A stretch of DNA of 64,000 bases from Chondrus crispus (GCF_000350225.1 NW_005179135.1:1-64000); one strand, 5' to 3'; shown: positions 10,679 through 22,353, counted from the stretch's first letter. A program made the numbers and translations. Notes: generated from the letters alone by a model not told the origin.

Positions 10679-13660
10679 TATTTTGGAGGTCTTTTGGCTT
10701 GTTGGATTCACCTTCCTTGAGTTGAAATGGGAAGGGCAGCCTGGAGCGCCGTCTTCTGGTGAGGGCGCTGTTGAAATAGAGCCGTGCTTTCCTTTCCGCA
10801 TAAGTCTTGGACGATACAAGGTGGCGTTCCCAGACGTAGCCCTTCGCAGTGCCGGGCACCACGTCATGTCTTTCATCAATGACATGCGAGTACTCTACGA
10901 CAAGTCCCAAACAGTAAAGCACGCATATGCCCCAACTGCTAACATGTATGTTCCCATCCGTCGGGAAACTTCTCAGATTTGAGTCTCTCCACGAGTTACG
11001 TTGAGCGTTACAGGCTGGTTTCCGTATCGGTACATTTCGTTCTTACCAGATGACATGAACGGCTAGACTGTACATTGTATATTTCCAAGCGTGATACTGT
11101 ATGTGATGGGCATTCGGAAACTCCCAATATACCAATCGGTGCGGAATGTACTCGAACACAGCGAGGACGGACAACGATGAGGGCTTAATTTGAGCAGAAT
11201 TGTCCATGAGAACTACATTCGTGAGCTGCAATCAATTGCTAACGCTCCACGTTTGTATCTCATGCTCAGTACATAGGTTGGGAACAGCGTATTTTGTTCG
11301 GGGATTGAGGTTGCCTCGAAGAGCGTATACGTGGGCAAAGTGGGAGGATCAAATTTTGAAAGCCGGGAATTTCAAATATGTATTTACTCGAAAAGGGGTA
11401 TCTTCGCGCTGTGGAGGATATGCAAACTCGATAATCGATAGTCTTCTTGAACTGCTTTGCGCACCATGCCATGTCACGTAATTCTCAACGCCTCGGGTTG
11501 GTACTTTGCATTGAAGTCGCAATCCGTGAGGATCACTGATTACATGTTCGCCACAAGGCGTTTCAAATAATTCAAATGTTTGCAGAAAACGATTCGTAGT
11601 GAGAGAGACGCCGAGACACAAGGGAATAGTACAATGTTCATCCTTTCATACAACTGATAATATGAATGCAAAGCCGCAAGGATTCGCCCAGCAATCCAAT
11701 TTCAGGTAGAACCGCTGCAACTGATACTCACTATTGCATGATCGCAGCATGCGATTTCCTTGCATTTCACGTTATAGAAATCAGAACGAAACACTTCCTA
11801 CGTGGAACTGTCTTCTTCTTACAACGTGTTCCGCCTTGTGAATACTGGGATTTTCTGATCTCGGAAAGAAACTGCGGGAGCAGAGGAGAAGTTTTTTTCC
11901 GAATTGTCTTCCAGTCGCCTTTCTTTCTATGGCAATTCGCAGACACTTGCTTGAAAAGGAAAAAGTTTTTCCTTTCGGCTTGAAGACACGGCTTTAAATC
12001 ATGGCTCTCAGGAATATGCATCTTTTTCCATTTATTGTAAAGGAGTGGAAGATATTAGAAAAGTGCTTCGTTCCAGAAGATACGGTCTGGTGATGGCAAA
12101 TCATAAGAGGCAAGGTGTACTTTTTTAAAAATAGCAGCACATCCAAATCCTTCCTTGATACTTACGAAAAGATGGATCAAGGCTTGTCAGGGAGTGGAGA
12201 TGCTGAAAAAGTGTCAGTTTTCCCCTTTGGATGCGCACTGTTAAATCACGAAGGCAGGGTTGCTGAACCAAATTGTTACCTTGATGAGATGATGTTAATG
12301 AGTTACAAATCCATATATTTAAAGCAAGGATGAGGTATCACATAGCTGAGGCTAGGCATTTGTCAAAAGGTACGTTTCTCTAAAGCCGGGGTCTTGCAGC
12401 AAGAAGTTGAAAGGTAAAAATTTTCTCATCCGAGCCCATCCCATGGGATGTGCAATACGGCCTTCGCGACCCCCGGGACTCTCGACTAGCCAGTGTTGTT
12501 ATGGGGGTTAGATGGCGCGGGTTAGCCCGAAGGACGCCAGATGGGATGTGTTGGAAATACGCGTAGTGTCCCCTGCACGGCATATGACACGATGAGAGGC
12601 ATTTTAAAACTGTTTCAATATCTTTATTTTGCATTTTGTACTTAGTTACACGATGGTTGAAGTGAATAGAAATTCATACATTTTTATCGTGATGAGTTTT
12701 CATCACCTCGTCATGAAATGGCTGGCTCTGAACTGCCCCAAGCTTACTGCAACCATGCCTTCTGCTGCATCAATGTGTACAAACGAAGCTTCCTCAGCTT
12801 GGCTGAGCTCTACTTGTTGCAAAAATCAGTGGCATCGGTAGAAAATTGAAAAAACATACAGGGTGACGAACAAAATTTCCGAGTTATGACAACGTGACAT
12901 GTGGAAGTGAGAGCGTAGGGCAATGGATTTGCAGATTGCCGAAGGGGAAGGAAATTATGAGAAGGAAGAAAGCTTGTGACTGTGTTAAGGTATAAAAAAG
13001 GCTTCAGCCAAAGGGAGTTGGGCTGATACGATTACAGCTATTAGTGATTTGACATCAAATTGGGATGTCCATGCTTTTGGATCCAGGCCATAGTGTAAAG
13101 TGATAAGATAGATGGGATCGTACAGAAAAACATTGTTGGTGATGATGATGTGCGTTATTGTCGTCGATAATGCCGCTGTCCTGAAGGATAGATACTTGTG
13201 ATACATCGAAGCATTACCGAAGCATTATCGAAGCATGGCATCATCATCCAACCACACAGAGCCAAGTGTCACCAGAGGCCGTCAGCCATCTTCGACCACA
13301 TAACCTGAAGATCGCGCCTTTCTTCTTTCCGAACCCTCGGGACTTGAGTCGCACCTCGCGTTCCTGCGTTCATGCCTTCTTCTTACCACACCCTCAGGAG
13401 GTGCGTTGCATCTCCATGCGGTAAGAAGACCGTAAGAACGCGGGAGAACCCGCGATCTCGACCTTATGCCACCCATATTGAACAAACAAGACTAACTTTA
13501 TCAAAACGGGGTAAAACACGCAACACCTCGCTAACCAACGCGCAGCCCACCCCAACCTGCGCAGCCTACAAACAGCCTCGCGTAACCAGCCTGGCTGCGC
13601 GCATCCCCGCCTCCACCTCTCCCCTGCGCCGGTCCGCGCGCCCGATCGGCGCGCGCCCCC
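10679..13660. other. 3.0-kb spacer without supported gene
   Basis: No ORF with domain or signal-peptide support was found. The block around 12385-12600 is GC-rich and can fold into local stems, but no known RNA family was recognised. The last ~350 bp before 13660 are GC-rich and continuous in composition with the next gene. Confidence 0.5.
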
Positions 13661-14029
13661 TCACGCGTCGCCCTCTAGCTGCTCACACGCGTCGTCCAGC
13701 GCGGGCGTTTCCCCGAAACACTTTTCCCAGTCCCTTGTGACGCCGGCCACGACCCTCGCGCAGGCGTGCCGCTCCGCCCCGGGCGCGAACCGTGCGCAGA
13801 GACTCGCGAGCGCGTCGCGGCTGCGCAGGCCGAGCGAGCGCGCGCACCTGTTCGCGGTGCGCCGGCGCTCGCGCGGCGACACCGCGCTGCGCAGATACCC
13901 CACGAGCCGCGCGTGGCACAGGCAGCCGGCCAGGTTGCGCGCGCGCTGCAGCGAGCAGGTGAGCGCGGGCGCGCGGCGCGGCAGCAGCAGTGCGAGCGCG
14001 AGCGTGAGGGCGAGTGCGAGCAGCTTCAT
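13661..14029 (-). CDS. Small secreted Arg/Ala/Cys-rich protein, 122 aa
   Basis: The 122-residue ORF begins with a strong signal peptide (MKLLALALTLALALLLP; cleavage probably after residue ~23). The mature ~100 residues contain eight cysteines and are very rich in Arg and Ala, so the product is basic and probably helical with four disulphides. GC content is much higher than in the neighbouring spacers. Several overlapping ORFs in other frames are shadows of this GC-rich stretch. A TATATTT motif lies 64 nt upstream of the ATG. The cysteine spacing differs from the 17.6-51 kb family, so I treat it as separate. Antimicrobial or structural roles are conceivable, but nothing in the sequence decides. 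Confidence 0.7.
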   Translation of the reverse strand: MKLLALALTLALALLLPRRAPALTCSLQRARNLAGCLCHARLVGYLRSAVSPRERRRTANRCARSLGLRSRDALASLCARFAPGAERHACARVVAGVTRDWEKCFGETPALDDACEQLEGDA

Positions 14030-14092
14030 GATCGGGGCGAGGAAGCAGGGGTGACGGGGGAGGGGGGGGATGGCTGCCGGCTGACATCTCGG

Positions 14093-14099
14093 AAATATA
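14093..14099 (-). promoter_or_regulatory. Possible TATA box of the 13.7-kb gene
   Basis: The minus strand reads GTATATTTCC 64 nt before the ATG at 14029, in otherwise GC-rich sequence. Confidence 0.45.
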
Positions 14100-14934
14100 C
14101 GGCGGCGGCGTGCTGGGCGCGGATGTTTGGCGTCGCCGGCTGGCTCCGCTCGCTTGCGCGCGGCGAGCTGGGGCGCGGGGTGCGGGAATGGCGCGGCGGC
14201 GCTTTCGGGCGCGCGCAGCCGCTCGTGCGGAGGGGCGGTTACATGTCAGTGGGGCTTGGCGCAGGATATACGTGCTCCAAGGCTTTCCTGAGGCGCGGCA
14301 GGGTGTGGCCTGCTGCGGCTGCTGGATTTAGGTGTGCGCTATGCGTGAAGATGTAGGGGAAGGCACGGAGACCGTTGACAGGTGTCACTATCCGCGGATG
14401 GGACTGCCCGGTCGGGGCGGTGGTAGGGCCGGCGGAAAGGGGGCGGCGATGTCGCCCTGGCCGTGGACTAGCAGTGTGCCATGAATGAATTTTCTCCTTG
14501 TGCCCGGTGCGTTCTGGACAGAGCCCCTTCAAACGCAGCAGCGGCACGCAGTGGCGCTTCATACAGCCTTTTTTCGTCATGTGTGAGACCAAATATCAGT
14601 GCGAAAGGTCGACTGCGCCCTTGATATGTGCACCGAGCAACCATGTATAACATGGCTTTATGGAAGAGACCGATGGAGCAGGCGCGGGGGTGAGCCTCTG
14701 AGCGGTTTTGCTGCTCTAGGTTTGGAGGGCGTCCGACGTCGACAGCCAGCGACCAAATACTTCGCAGAGTGATAGCTAAGATTGGAATAGTGCAGTTGAA
14801 AGAGGTGTTGCACGATAATGAATCGAGTTATGGCGAGGAGATAGACGCGGCTGCCCGTGCTACGTGCGCTGCCAGTCGCCTGCGTCTATATAGTCGTTTT
14901 CTATGATCGCACGGGGTCTACTTGCTAACGGCGC
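14100..14934. other. GC-rich spacer without supported gene
   Basis: Open frames here arise from high GC content. None has a convincing start, signal or domain. Confidence 0.45.
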
Positions 14935-16145
14935 CCTCGTGATAGTTCACATGGTGTACGTCGAAGGCGCTTTGTATGAGCACACAGCGTCTACTTCCTA
15001 ACTGTGCATTCCGCGTTCACGTGGCACATGATGAGGCGTTTTTTGTGCGTCGAAACGTTGAAAACACCGACACTGCTGTGAGCACACGAAGTCCCCTTTG
15101 TAACGGCGCCATTCCAGCAGTTTGCATGTTGTATGTTGAAGCGCTTTCTATGAGCACGCAGCGTCCTCTTCCTAAAGGTGCAACCCGTGTTCACGTGGCA
15201 TATGTTGAAGCGATCTTCATGCGTGAAATCGTTAAAAAGCGTTGATAAGCACATAGCGTCTGCTTCCAAACGGTGCGTTGCGCGTTCACCGGGCACATGT
15301 TGAAATGCTTTTCGTGATTGGAAACGTTGAAAACAACGACACTGCATGAGCACACAGCCTGTGCTTCCCAACGGTACACTCTGCGTTCACGTGGCATGTG
15401 TCGAAGCGCATTCCGTCGAAACGCTGAAAAGCGTTGTTGAGCACATGGCGTCCGCTTCCTAACGGTGCGTTGCGCGTTCACCAGGCATAAGTTGAAATGC
15501 TCTTCGTGACTGGAAACTTTGAGAGCAACGATACTGCTACGAGCACACAGCCTGTGCTCCCTGAAACTGGTGGCATACCAAGGGTAGCTTGAAGCGTTTT
15601 TCGTTCGTCAAAATGCTGAAAATTTTTGCTGCGTTGACGAGCACATAGCGTCTGCATCCTGGCGGTGCGTTCGGCGTTTGACCTGGCATGTGCTGAAGCG
15701 CATTTCGTCGGTCAAAACAATGCAAAGCATTGATGGGCACGCAGCGGCTGCTTCCTAACAGGGCGATCCGCGTTCACGTGACACATGTTGAAGCGTTTTT
15801 CGTGCCTCGAAGCGCTGAAAACAACGACACTGCTTTGAGCACACATCATCTGCTCCCTGAAACTGCGTTCCTCGTTCACCTGGCATAATTTGAGGCGCGT
15901 TTCGAGCCTCAAAACTTTGCAAAGCATTGGTGAGCACACAGTGTCTTCTTCGTAAGGGCGCCCTTCGCGTTCACGTGGCACAGGTCGAGCGCTTTCCCCG
16001 CTTCAAAACGATGAAAACCTTGACACTGGTATGTGAAACTCACATTGTGAAGACAATGTCTTCTTGCTAACGGTGCATTCTGCGTTCACCTGGCATATGT
16101 TTCGTGGTTTTCGTGGTTGAAAACGTTGAAAACAATGACACGGTG
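14935..16145. repeat. Degenerate tandem repeat (satellite), ~95-105-bp unit, about 11-12 copies
   Basis: The block GAGCACACAGCGTCT / CTTCCTAACGGTGCGTT / GCGTTCACGTGGCACATG / TTGAAGCG / GAAAACAACGACACTG recurs about every 95-105 bp. Unit starts are recognisable near 14976, 15082, 15150, 15245, 15345, 15437, 15540, 15640, 15735, 15835 and 15930. Units are diverged and variable in length. ORFs predicted here repeat the same peptide pattern and are by-products. The sequence shows no homology to the other features. Confidence 0.88.
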
Positions 16146-17514
16146 CACACTAGTAATTGTGCGGATATGATCGTCAACTAGAATTGATGTGAGTATTAGG
16201 AGCGAGTTGTCACAGAAAATGCTCTCACTCACAATCTCCCTATTCTACACGGCTACAAAACGGGCGAAGGCGGCGACTTTGCTATGAATTTTGGGCTGGC
16301 GAGTGAGGTGAATTATCATGCAGAGTTGAACGGCATTGAGGCCTTGCTGCAGAAGGCAGTCAATCTGGGATGTGCTGTCGCGGCTCGACAGCCAGATAGT
16401 TGTCAATGAAAAACGAACAATTAATTTTCTCTGTGAGGCACAATGAGCAAGAGGGGAGGGGCCGCTGGCCAACGAGCGGAGGGATGAATGACTGGAAGTC
16501 ATAAGAAGGAATGATCTCACACTCTCTTGCCTGTGTAGGGATACGAGAAAAGATTTTTATAAACCGCCAAAAAAGAAAAAGGGGTTGCATCAATTATCAA
16601 TTGAATGCACGTCGCACAGAAGGCGGGCGAAATGCAAGCGATGATGGAGAGCGACTAAACGCTGCGATGGAACGCACTCTATCGGGCCGAGTGTGCCTTG
16701 CTAACATTCGCGTTGATGCACACCCAAGAGGGGTATCATAAATGCTTGTGAACGCGGAACCAGGCCGAGCCGAGCTGCCGCGTTGGGGCATCGGCACCGG
16801 ACGCGGAGCATAACATGTTAGACGTATCAGAGAGTGGCACATATGTGTAATGCCAGCAAGCCCCACAGTGGCATCGTATGACCCGGTCGTTAGTGATTGG
16901 GGGGAAGTGTTCAATTTCTACCCGCTTTTGAATTCAGGAGCTGAAGTTGATTTCACCAAATCCTCCTGAGCCGTGCCTGGGGATGGTGGGGAAGGGAAAG
17001 GAATGCGCGTTGCGAGCGGAGAGGGCGAAAGTGTCTGTTGCAAAACGCGTCTCGCGGCGTATATCGATTCTGCAGTGCAACGTTTACAAAAAACGAAAAC
17101 GAGTGTTCCCCCGACTGTAAGCTGGCTCCCCCCCGCGTTTGCGCAGCTCTCAGGTTACAAGTCGTGATGTGTATGAGAGAGAGTCCGCCAGTGCGTGCAC
17201 GGTGGCAAAACAGATTCCATGTTCAACGCAAGGCAAAGCGCCCCGCCGCGGCCAATGCCACGCCCACGCCCGCCCCCCACTTTTCGCCACTGCGGCCTAT
17301 CGCCAGGCGACTCTGCGTCAACGGATCTCCATTTTTTACAGCAAAGCTGCAAAGCGCCGCGCAGCGCCGGCGAGATCGCTACCACATCCCACCCTGCCTG
17401 TAACGACCGCATCTACAGTACGGACACACTCTCACTCAACAACACTCTGTAAACAGAAAAAAACTCCAGTTCCCCCCTTATTGTATCCCGCCACGCCACG
17501 CCTCTCCGCCGCCT
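16146..17514. other. Spacer and upstream region of the 17.6-kb gene
   Basis: No supported gene. Frames at 16597-16914, 17038-17403 and 17139-17519 lack domains or signal peptides. The last 100 bp before the TATA box are CT- and GC-rich. Confidence 0.45.
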
Positions 17515-17521
17515 TATAAAA
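17515..17521 (+). promoter_or_regulatory. TATA box of the 17.6-kb secreted gene
   Basis: TATAAAA lies 107 nt upstream of the ATG at 17628. The leader between them is strongly pyrimidine-rich (C/T runs), a common feature of core promoters around the start site. Confidence 0.75.
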
Positions 17522-17627
17522 CCCTCGCGCCGGGCGCATCCTCTCTCCCTCCCCCACCAACCACCTCCCGCACTCACTTCTTCCGCGATCGCCCGGACAC
17601 CCACCCCCAACCCACCCCAACCTCACC

Positions 17628-18041
17628 ATGTCTCTCGCCACCACCTTCCTGCTCCTAACCCTCTTCCTCCTCCCGCTCGCCCACGGCGACAGCCCGGTTG
17701 GCACCCTCCCTCCCTTCCCAACCCCGTGCGTCCCCTCCCTGAAGCCCTCCTTCTCCCACACCCGCCCGACCGCCACAGAGCCCGGCCTCTGCCCCGCCGG
17801 CAAGCGCGGCCGCGACATCACCGTCAGCATCAACGACGGCTGCACCTTCTTCACCTTCGAGCTGCGCTTCTGCGCCGAGTCGCGCCCCGTGGCCGAGTTC
17901 CGCGACGCCCGCAAGTGCGCGCGCCGCCGCATCCTCTCGCGCTGCGCTGGACGTGGCGTCGCCTTCTTCAAGTGCGTGCTCAACGTCACCGGACGATGCT
18001 TTGACAGGGAGAACGTCGTCGCAGAGGGCGCGGTCGCGTAG
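17628..18041 (+). CDS. Secreted cysteine-rich protein, divergent member of the five-gene family, 137 aa
   Basis: The 137-residue product has a signal peptide (MSLATTFLLLTLFLLPLAHG), then a Pro/Thr-rich segment, then a domain with eight cysteines. Its core aligns with the four minus-strand paralogs: a C-x(n)-G-[KR]-x-R-x-I-x-V-x-[IV]-x-[DN]-G-C block, then C at +14, then R-x-C-x-R-x-x-I-x-x-C, F-x-x-C and a final C. It lacks the terminal CC pair of the others and carries an extra N-terminal Pro-rich stretch, so it is the most divergent member. It is the only one on the plus strand, divergently placed from the satellite. Third positions are strongly G/C biased. Function unknown; extracellular by inference. 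Confidence 0.85.
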   Translation: MSLATTFLLLTLFLLPLAHGDSPVGTLPPFPTPCVPSLKPSFSHTRPTATEPGLCPAGKRGRDITVSINDGCTFFTFELRFCAESRPVAEFRDARKCARRRILSRCAGRGVAFFKCVLNVTGRCFDRENVVAEGAVA

Positions 18042-19224
18042 GAGCTGCTTGCAGCTTGCACAAGCACCATGTTTCGCAGCTGAAGGTGGGGCCCTGCGAC
18101 CCCACTCGCTGCCTCACACGTGTACACGCACATCCGTCCTTCTCGCGGCGCATCGCCCTTCCACTGCCGCACGGCGGAACAGCGCGCTCTTCACAAGGCA
18201 ACACTTTGTTGCGCATCCGTTCTCGCTTTTTGCATCGTCACCCGCACTCCGACCGTCTTCGTCGTGAGAGGCTCCGAATGTAGCTCTCTCGTTAGGTTTT
18301 GAATGATAATGTATTTCTTCCTCCTGACTATTGTGCTGGAAAGAAAGACAGATGCGGCCAACGCATTTTTCCGATACTTTCCCGGTTTGCTTCCTTTTTT
18401 CGCACATGTCAGCTATGTCCCACACGCCCATTCCATCACACACGTTTTAGCATATACGCTTACATCTCGTTGCTTTCATCCCTTGGCCAGAGCCTCACCT
18501 CACCATCGTTCTCTTTTCCACCCTTAACGCACAACTTACCACTGTATACCCACCGCGCCCTGTGCAACAAGAGGCACTCATGCACTCACGTGCACCGCTC
18601 TGCCTTGTGTTATTTGACTCTCACCTGTCAAATCCTCGCCGGGGAAACCCACCCATCATTATTTTTCCAACTCTTGCAAGCTTAAACTCGCTTCTTCCAT
18701 CATCTTGCAACGTCGCATCCCGTATTCGCCCAACCCGGCTGCGTCCAAGTACAAAAAAAATGATGAGCCATCCTTCTCCAAAATAACTACGAAGGAACCC
18801 ACAGCCAACCAACACCGCTCCTCGGAAAGAAGCTTATATATGGCTATCATCTTTTTCCCAACAAACAAACGCCAAAGTGACAACTGTCCCCACGCTTCCA
18901 ACATGTCTCGACTTTGCCAACGCGCGGATATCTCCACCCCCACTTGCGCTAACTGCTTCCACATCCACCACGCATTGTTCACTATCCGCGTGCACTCGCT
19001 TTCTTGCGAGAGGTTGCGCCCATGCTTCTGCGCTGGATGTGCCACCCACCTCAGCCCGCAACTGCCTCTCATTTTCGAACGCAAAGATGTTTACGGCATC
19101 GTCTTTTCATTGCAATAAGCGTAAACTAACCTCTCTGTAATACAACGCAGCAATACTCACTATCACGTAACATGAAGCCCCACATCGCTGTTTCCGCGTC
19201 CTTACCTTCCCATCAAACGCGCCA
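18042..19224. other. Duplicated flank, no supported gene
   Basis: Parts of this pyrimidine-rich block recur at 48.23-49.14 kb; one example is CTTCCACTGCCGCACGG at ~18160 and ~48268. The last 250 bp (18.97-19.22 kb) recur at 29.18-29.40 kb. It is therefore part of the segmental duplication that spread the secreted-protein genes. Open frames here are not conserved between copies. Confidence 0.6.
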
Positions 19225-19623
19225 TCAGAAACTACAGCACTTCCTAAAGGACGAGGTGCTACTAAGGTGCGATATAATCGTGAACCCCTTCAAGCAAGTA
19301 TCCAAAACTTTGTTCGCGCACACTGTGAAGTTGCTGTTTGTGCCGCTCGTGCACATTTGAATCTTCGCCCTTACGCACTTTCTCACCTTCCACACTCGCG
19401 GCTTCACCCTCCGGCGGAAGCACAGCGTCCCTATGTGCGAGTAAGTGACGCACCCGTCGCTTACGGTTACATACACCTCGATCGACTTCCGCCCGTCGCG
19501 GCACGCCGGCTGCCGGCGCACTTTGATACAGCTCAGCCGCGGATCGCAGTTCAACCCGGACGTCGCCGACAGCAATAGGAGCAGGACCGTGATGTAGACC
19601 GCTGTGCGCTGGGAGGAGGCCAT
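19225..19623 (-). CDS. Secreted cysteine-rich protein, family paralog A, 132 aa
   Basis: The product has a 23-residue signal peptide (MASSQRTAVYITVLLLLLSATSG) and a mature chain of about 109 residues with 11 cysteines, ending in CC. The diagnostic block C-R-D-G-R-K-S-I-E-V-Y-V-T-V-S-D-G-C is followed by TLCF, PRVWKVRKCVRAKIQ, TVCANKVLDTCLKGF and a Ser/Thr-rich stretch before the final CC. It is closest to paralog B (29.4 kb), with long identical stretches; one extra cysteine (RLSC) distinguishes it. The TATA box lies 92 nt upstream, behind a promoter block shared with B, C and D. A TA-type MITE sits ~300 bp upstream. The family is not recognised; a disulphide-stabilised secreted effector, defence or matrix protein is inference only. 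Confidence 0.87.
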   Translation of the reverse strand: MASSQRTAVYITVLLLLLSATSGLNCDPRLSCIKVRRQPACRDGRKSIEVYVTVSDGCVTYSHIGTLCFRRRVKPRVWKVRKCVRAKIQMCTSGTNSNFTVCANKVLDTCLKGFTIISHLSSTSSFRKCCSF

Positions 19624-19714
19624 GGTGACAGCTTTTCTCGTGCGGGAAGAGCAAGCTTAAAGCACAATTGTTGAAGACGGCCCCCAGCTCGAGGGGATTT
19701 TCTTTCTACTCGCC

Positions 19715-19721
19715 TTTTATA
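19715..19721 (-). promoter_or_regulatory. TATA box of paralog A
   Basis: The minus strand reads CAATATAAAAGG, 92 nt upstream of the ATG. The same CAATATAAAA context occurs at paralogs B and C. Confidence 0.78.
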
Positions 19722-19726
19722 TTGCT

Positions 19727-19790
19727 TTGATGCCCTTGAGTAGGAGACCGCAGCTGCGATACATTTATCCAGAGGACCGGCAGCGAGTCA
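19727..19790 (-). promoter_or_regulatory. Conserved promoter block of paralogs A-D (copy A)
   Basis: On the plus strand this reads as a version of GCACTTGGGCAGGAGGCCC, followed ~15 nt on by TTCATCC. Counterparts lie at ~29936-29990 (B), ~46862-46910 (C) and ~51218-51270 (D), always just upstream of the TATA box. It could bind a shared activator or simply be residual homology. Conservation exceeds that of the flanking spacer by eye. Confidence 0.5.
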
Positions 19791-19919
19791 GGGTAAGTTT
19801 GTCCTCTGCCGACACACGAACAACAAGGCCGGGAACAGCGATAATCGGATCTGGAGTGTGACAGGTCCCTTTGTTCCGGGCACTAAATGTTGGAGTCACA
19901 AGATCTTGAGTCTCCTCTA

Positions 19920-20368
19920 GTGTCTGGGCGACAAGTGACCTTATATGAGGCTACTTTTCAACTTAGTTTTTCTCGACTTGTGCTTGCTCAACAAGAAGGA
20001 AAAAGATACTCTCGCCACCGCAGTTGACTTCTGCGTTGCAGAAGTCAGGAGGTTGATGACATCTGCACGCCTTTTCCAGCCATTTTTATAATGCCTAAAA
20101 AGGAAGCCTTTTTGACCAATCCCAAAACGTTAGGTGTTGATATCTTTGAAACCAAAACGCCTGTTCAAAAATGCCAACCGGATATTGAAACTTCATTATA
20201 TTCTTAGTCTGTCTATGTATTGACAACTGCTATCCCAGTGTTTTGCAAGATGCTATTGCCGAGGGCATGTACATTAAAGAAATGGTGTCCAAGCTGACTT
20301 TATGAAGTTTCGATTTATTGAATACATTTTTGCAAAAAAAGCTGGCAAATGACTTGTCGTCGAGACAC
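19920..20368. mobile_element. MITE, TA target duplication (family M1, copy 1)
   Basis: The 449-bp element has TA at both ends (19918-19919 and 20369-20370) and terminal inverted repeats GTGTCTGGGCGACAAGTGAC / its imperfect complement ending AGACAC. It matches copies at 36996-37458 and 49312-50454 along most of its length. The corresponding site in the 29.4-kb duplicate (about 35480) is empty. It has no coding capacity. A TA duplication fits Tc1/mariner-type mobilisation. Confidence 0.85.
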
Positions 20369-20370
20369 TA

Positions 20371-21924
20371 GAGCGATCCCACAGGTGAATGACCCCAACT
20401 GTTTTACATAGGCGACAATCAGAGTCCACTGGGCGCCCGTTGATAGAGTTCCTATGTGCGCGCGGGAGAACTTGCTGCTATAGTATCAGCTCGTTATGGG
20501 TCTCTCGCAAGCACTTCTGCGCTGAAGATTTTAGGTTTGCATTCCGGGAAGAAGGGCGGTTCTTGACTGACTTTTAGGACAATACAGTATGAGCACGTGA
20601 GCCTGTTACCACAATTCCGCATATAGCCATGCATTGCATGTTTCCGATGCATGGGCATGTGTGAATAGTATTCATGTATTCACTGAATACATCACGACGC
20701 GATCAAATAATATTGATATTTTATGTTTCTGCGTACGGCTCACTACGGAGCATCTCGTGTAAACAAAACTCGTGATACTTGTTGCCCCTTTCATTTGGCC
20801 TCAAAGGGGGTGTAAAGCTTTACATGTTTATGTTTAGATGATTATTTCCTTTCTTGTGTTCCTCCCTCTTTCTCTTCTCTCCATCGTCCCCCTCTTTATA
20901 TTACCCTTCACCACTTGTTCCGTGCCTCACAAACCGACGAGTGGAAGCGAATCTACCTCACAATTACAATTACCCTTACAATTCTAATTTTATATTCCCA
21001 GTTGACATTAGTTGCAGCTTGCAAAACTGTACATTGAAGTTGGTTTTCCTGCAGTTGCCTTCATGCAGTACTCAGGAAAATATGAGAGGGCCTCTCAGGG
21101 ACAAAGGAACAGAACGAAAGCTTTACTGTGGATCAAAGGTCGTGGTGAGCGTTGTTGTTGCTCAGTATCATGAGCTCTGCCCTTTTCTACTACGGTGGAA
21201 GGGACGGGTGTACTAATTAAGTAAAAGGAGAACTTGGAGTGTTGGTGCCAAACAAAATCGTTGTGAGAGAGTGCATGTCATCCTGAGGTCGCATTTCGTG
21301 GGAGAGTGCGGGTCATCTTCAAGTTGCATTTCGTGTGAAGCTGCATTTCGTTTGCATTTGGATTGCTCTGAACTGTGTCAACTATCTATCACACATCACC
21401 CACAACTTTCATATCAGGTCGCTCCTCAGCTTGTCTTTTCTGCACACACATTTTTTGGTCGATAAAACTGACAAAATATGTCGTCGTCACCGGATGTGAA
21501 TGCCTGGTCTTCAGGACGCATCTCAGTGAGAGTCCGTCCTAGATATGTTTTAGATTTTGAGGCGAAAATGCGTTTTTAGAGCCTCCTGGAAAGGAAACCT
21601 TGATATTTTCAAAACCAATACCCTGATTAAAAAAATCATCTCATCTTTTAAAGTTAAGTTGTTTCTTTGTCTTCCCATGTTGTCATCACTGCTTTCTATC
21701 TGCATGTCATCTGCGATGCTATTTCCGATGGCGAACATGTCAACGAAATCCTCAAAATTCTTTAAATATTTGAGCTGTATTTTAGACACATAAAAAAATA
21801 TAGTGCAATGGATGAGTCCAGTTTAGAGGAGGAGGCTGCCCCAGTCGGGTATCTACTAGCCTTACACGCGTATGACTGGTATACAGTAGTCTAATCGACT
21901 ACCTTCGTAGTTTACAGTGCTGTC
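20371..21924. other. Duplicated spacer upstream of paralog A
   Basis: 20.37-20.76 kb is homologous to 35.50-35.83 plus 36.53-36.59 kb, and 21.41-21.90 kb to 36.66-36.96 kb. The 36.8-kb copy lacks ~190 bp present here at 21.58-21.77 kb. No supported gene. Confidence 0.6.
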
Positions 21925-22031
21925 TAAGGTGCGAGGAGTTAGGGGAACGGTGATCCCGGACCCCGCCGTAGGAGGCCCGGGTCACACTTTAATATGAGTG
22001 TGATTTAGGGCTAATCTGTGGTGCCCTTACA
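21925..22031 (-). repeat. Solo LTR of the copia-2 family
   Basis: The 107-bp sequence is the reverse complement of the copia-2 LTR (40598-40704) with only a few differences. It is flanked by a perfect 5-bp duplication CTGTC (21920-21924 and 22032-22036). It is the product of LTR-LTR recombination of a former full element. Confidence 0.93.
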
Positions 22032-22353
22032 CTGTCGGGCGTAGGCCTCGATTAATTCCATGCAAGCTGGTCCAGGTGGAGGTGACGTTGTTGAATTCTG
22101 TTTGATTTTATTCAAGTTTCGTTACTCGTGCCAAATCTAGAACAGCGCGGCCAAAAATGCACATGTCACACGAAACACACCTGTTCATAAACACTGCGAC
22201 ATAGCGCTATATACGGTATATTGCGATATATAATACTGTCCCAGCAATGGAGCAATATCACGCAACACACCAGTCCTGGTCTGCATTGATATGCAATCAC
22301 GAAAACGTGTCGTGAGCGAGCAAGCTTGGAGATGAAAACGATGAGTAGGGGTA

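Noticed and set aside
12385..12600. GC-rich, foldable block considered as a structured RNA
   Set aside because: No match to U1, U2, U4, U5, U6, SRP or 5S signature motifs that I could recognise.
14935..16145. CRISPR-like array
   Set aside because: Units are diverged across their whole length with no constant repeat and variable spacer pattern; it is a degenerate satellite in a eukaryotic context.
17432..18172. 246-codon minus-strand ORF
   Set aside because: It lies antisense to the supported secreted gene at 17628-18041, has no domain, and its openness follows from the GC-rich codon bias of that gene.
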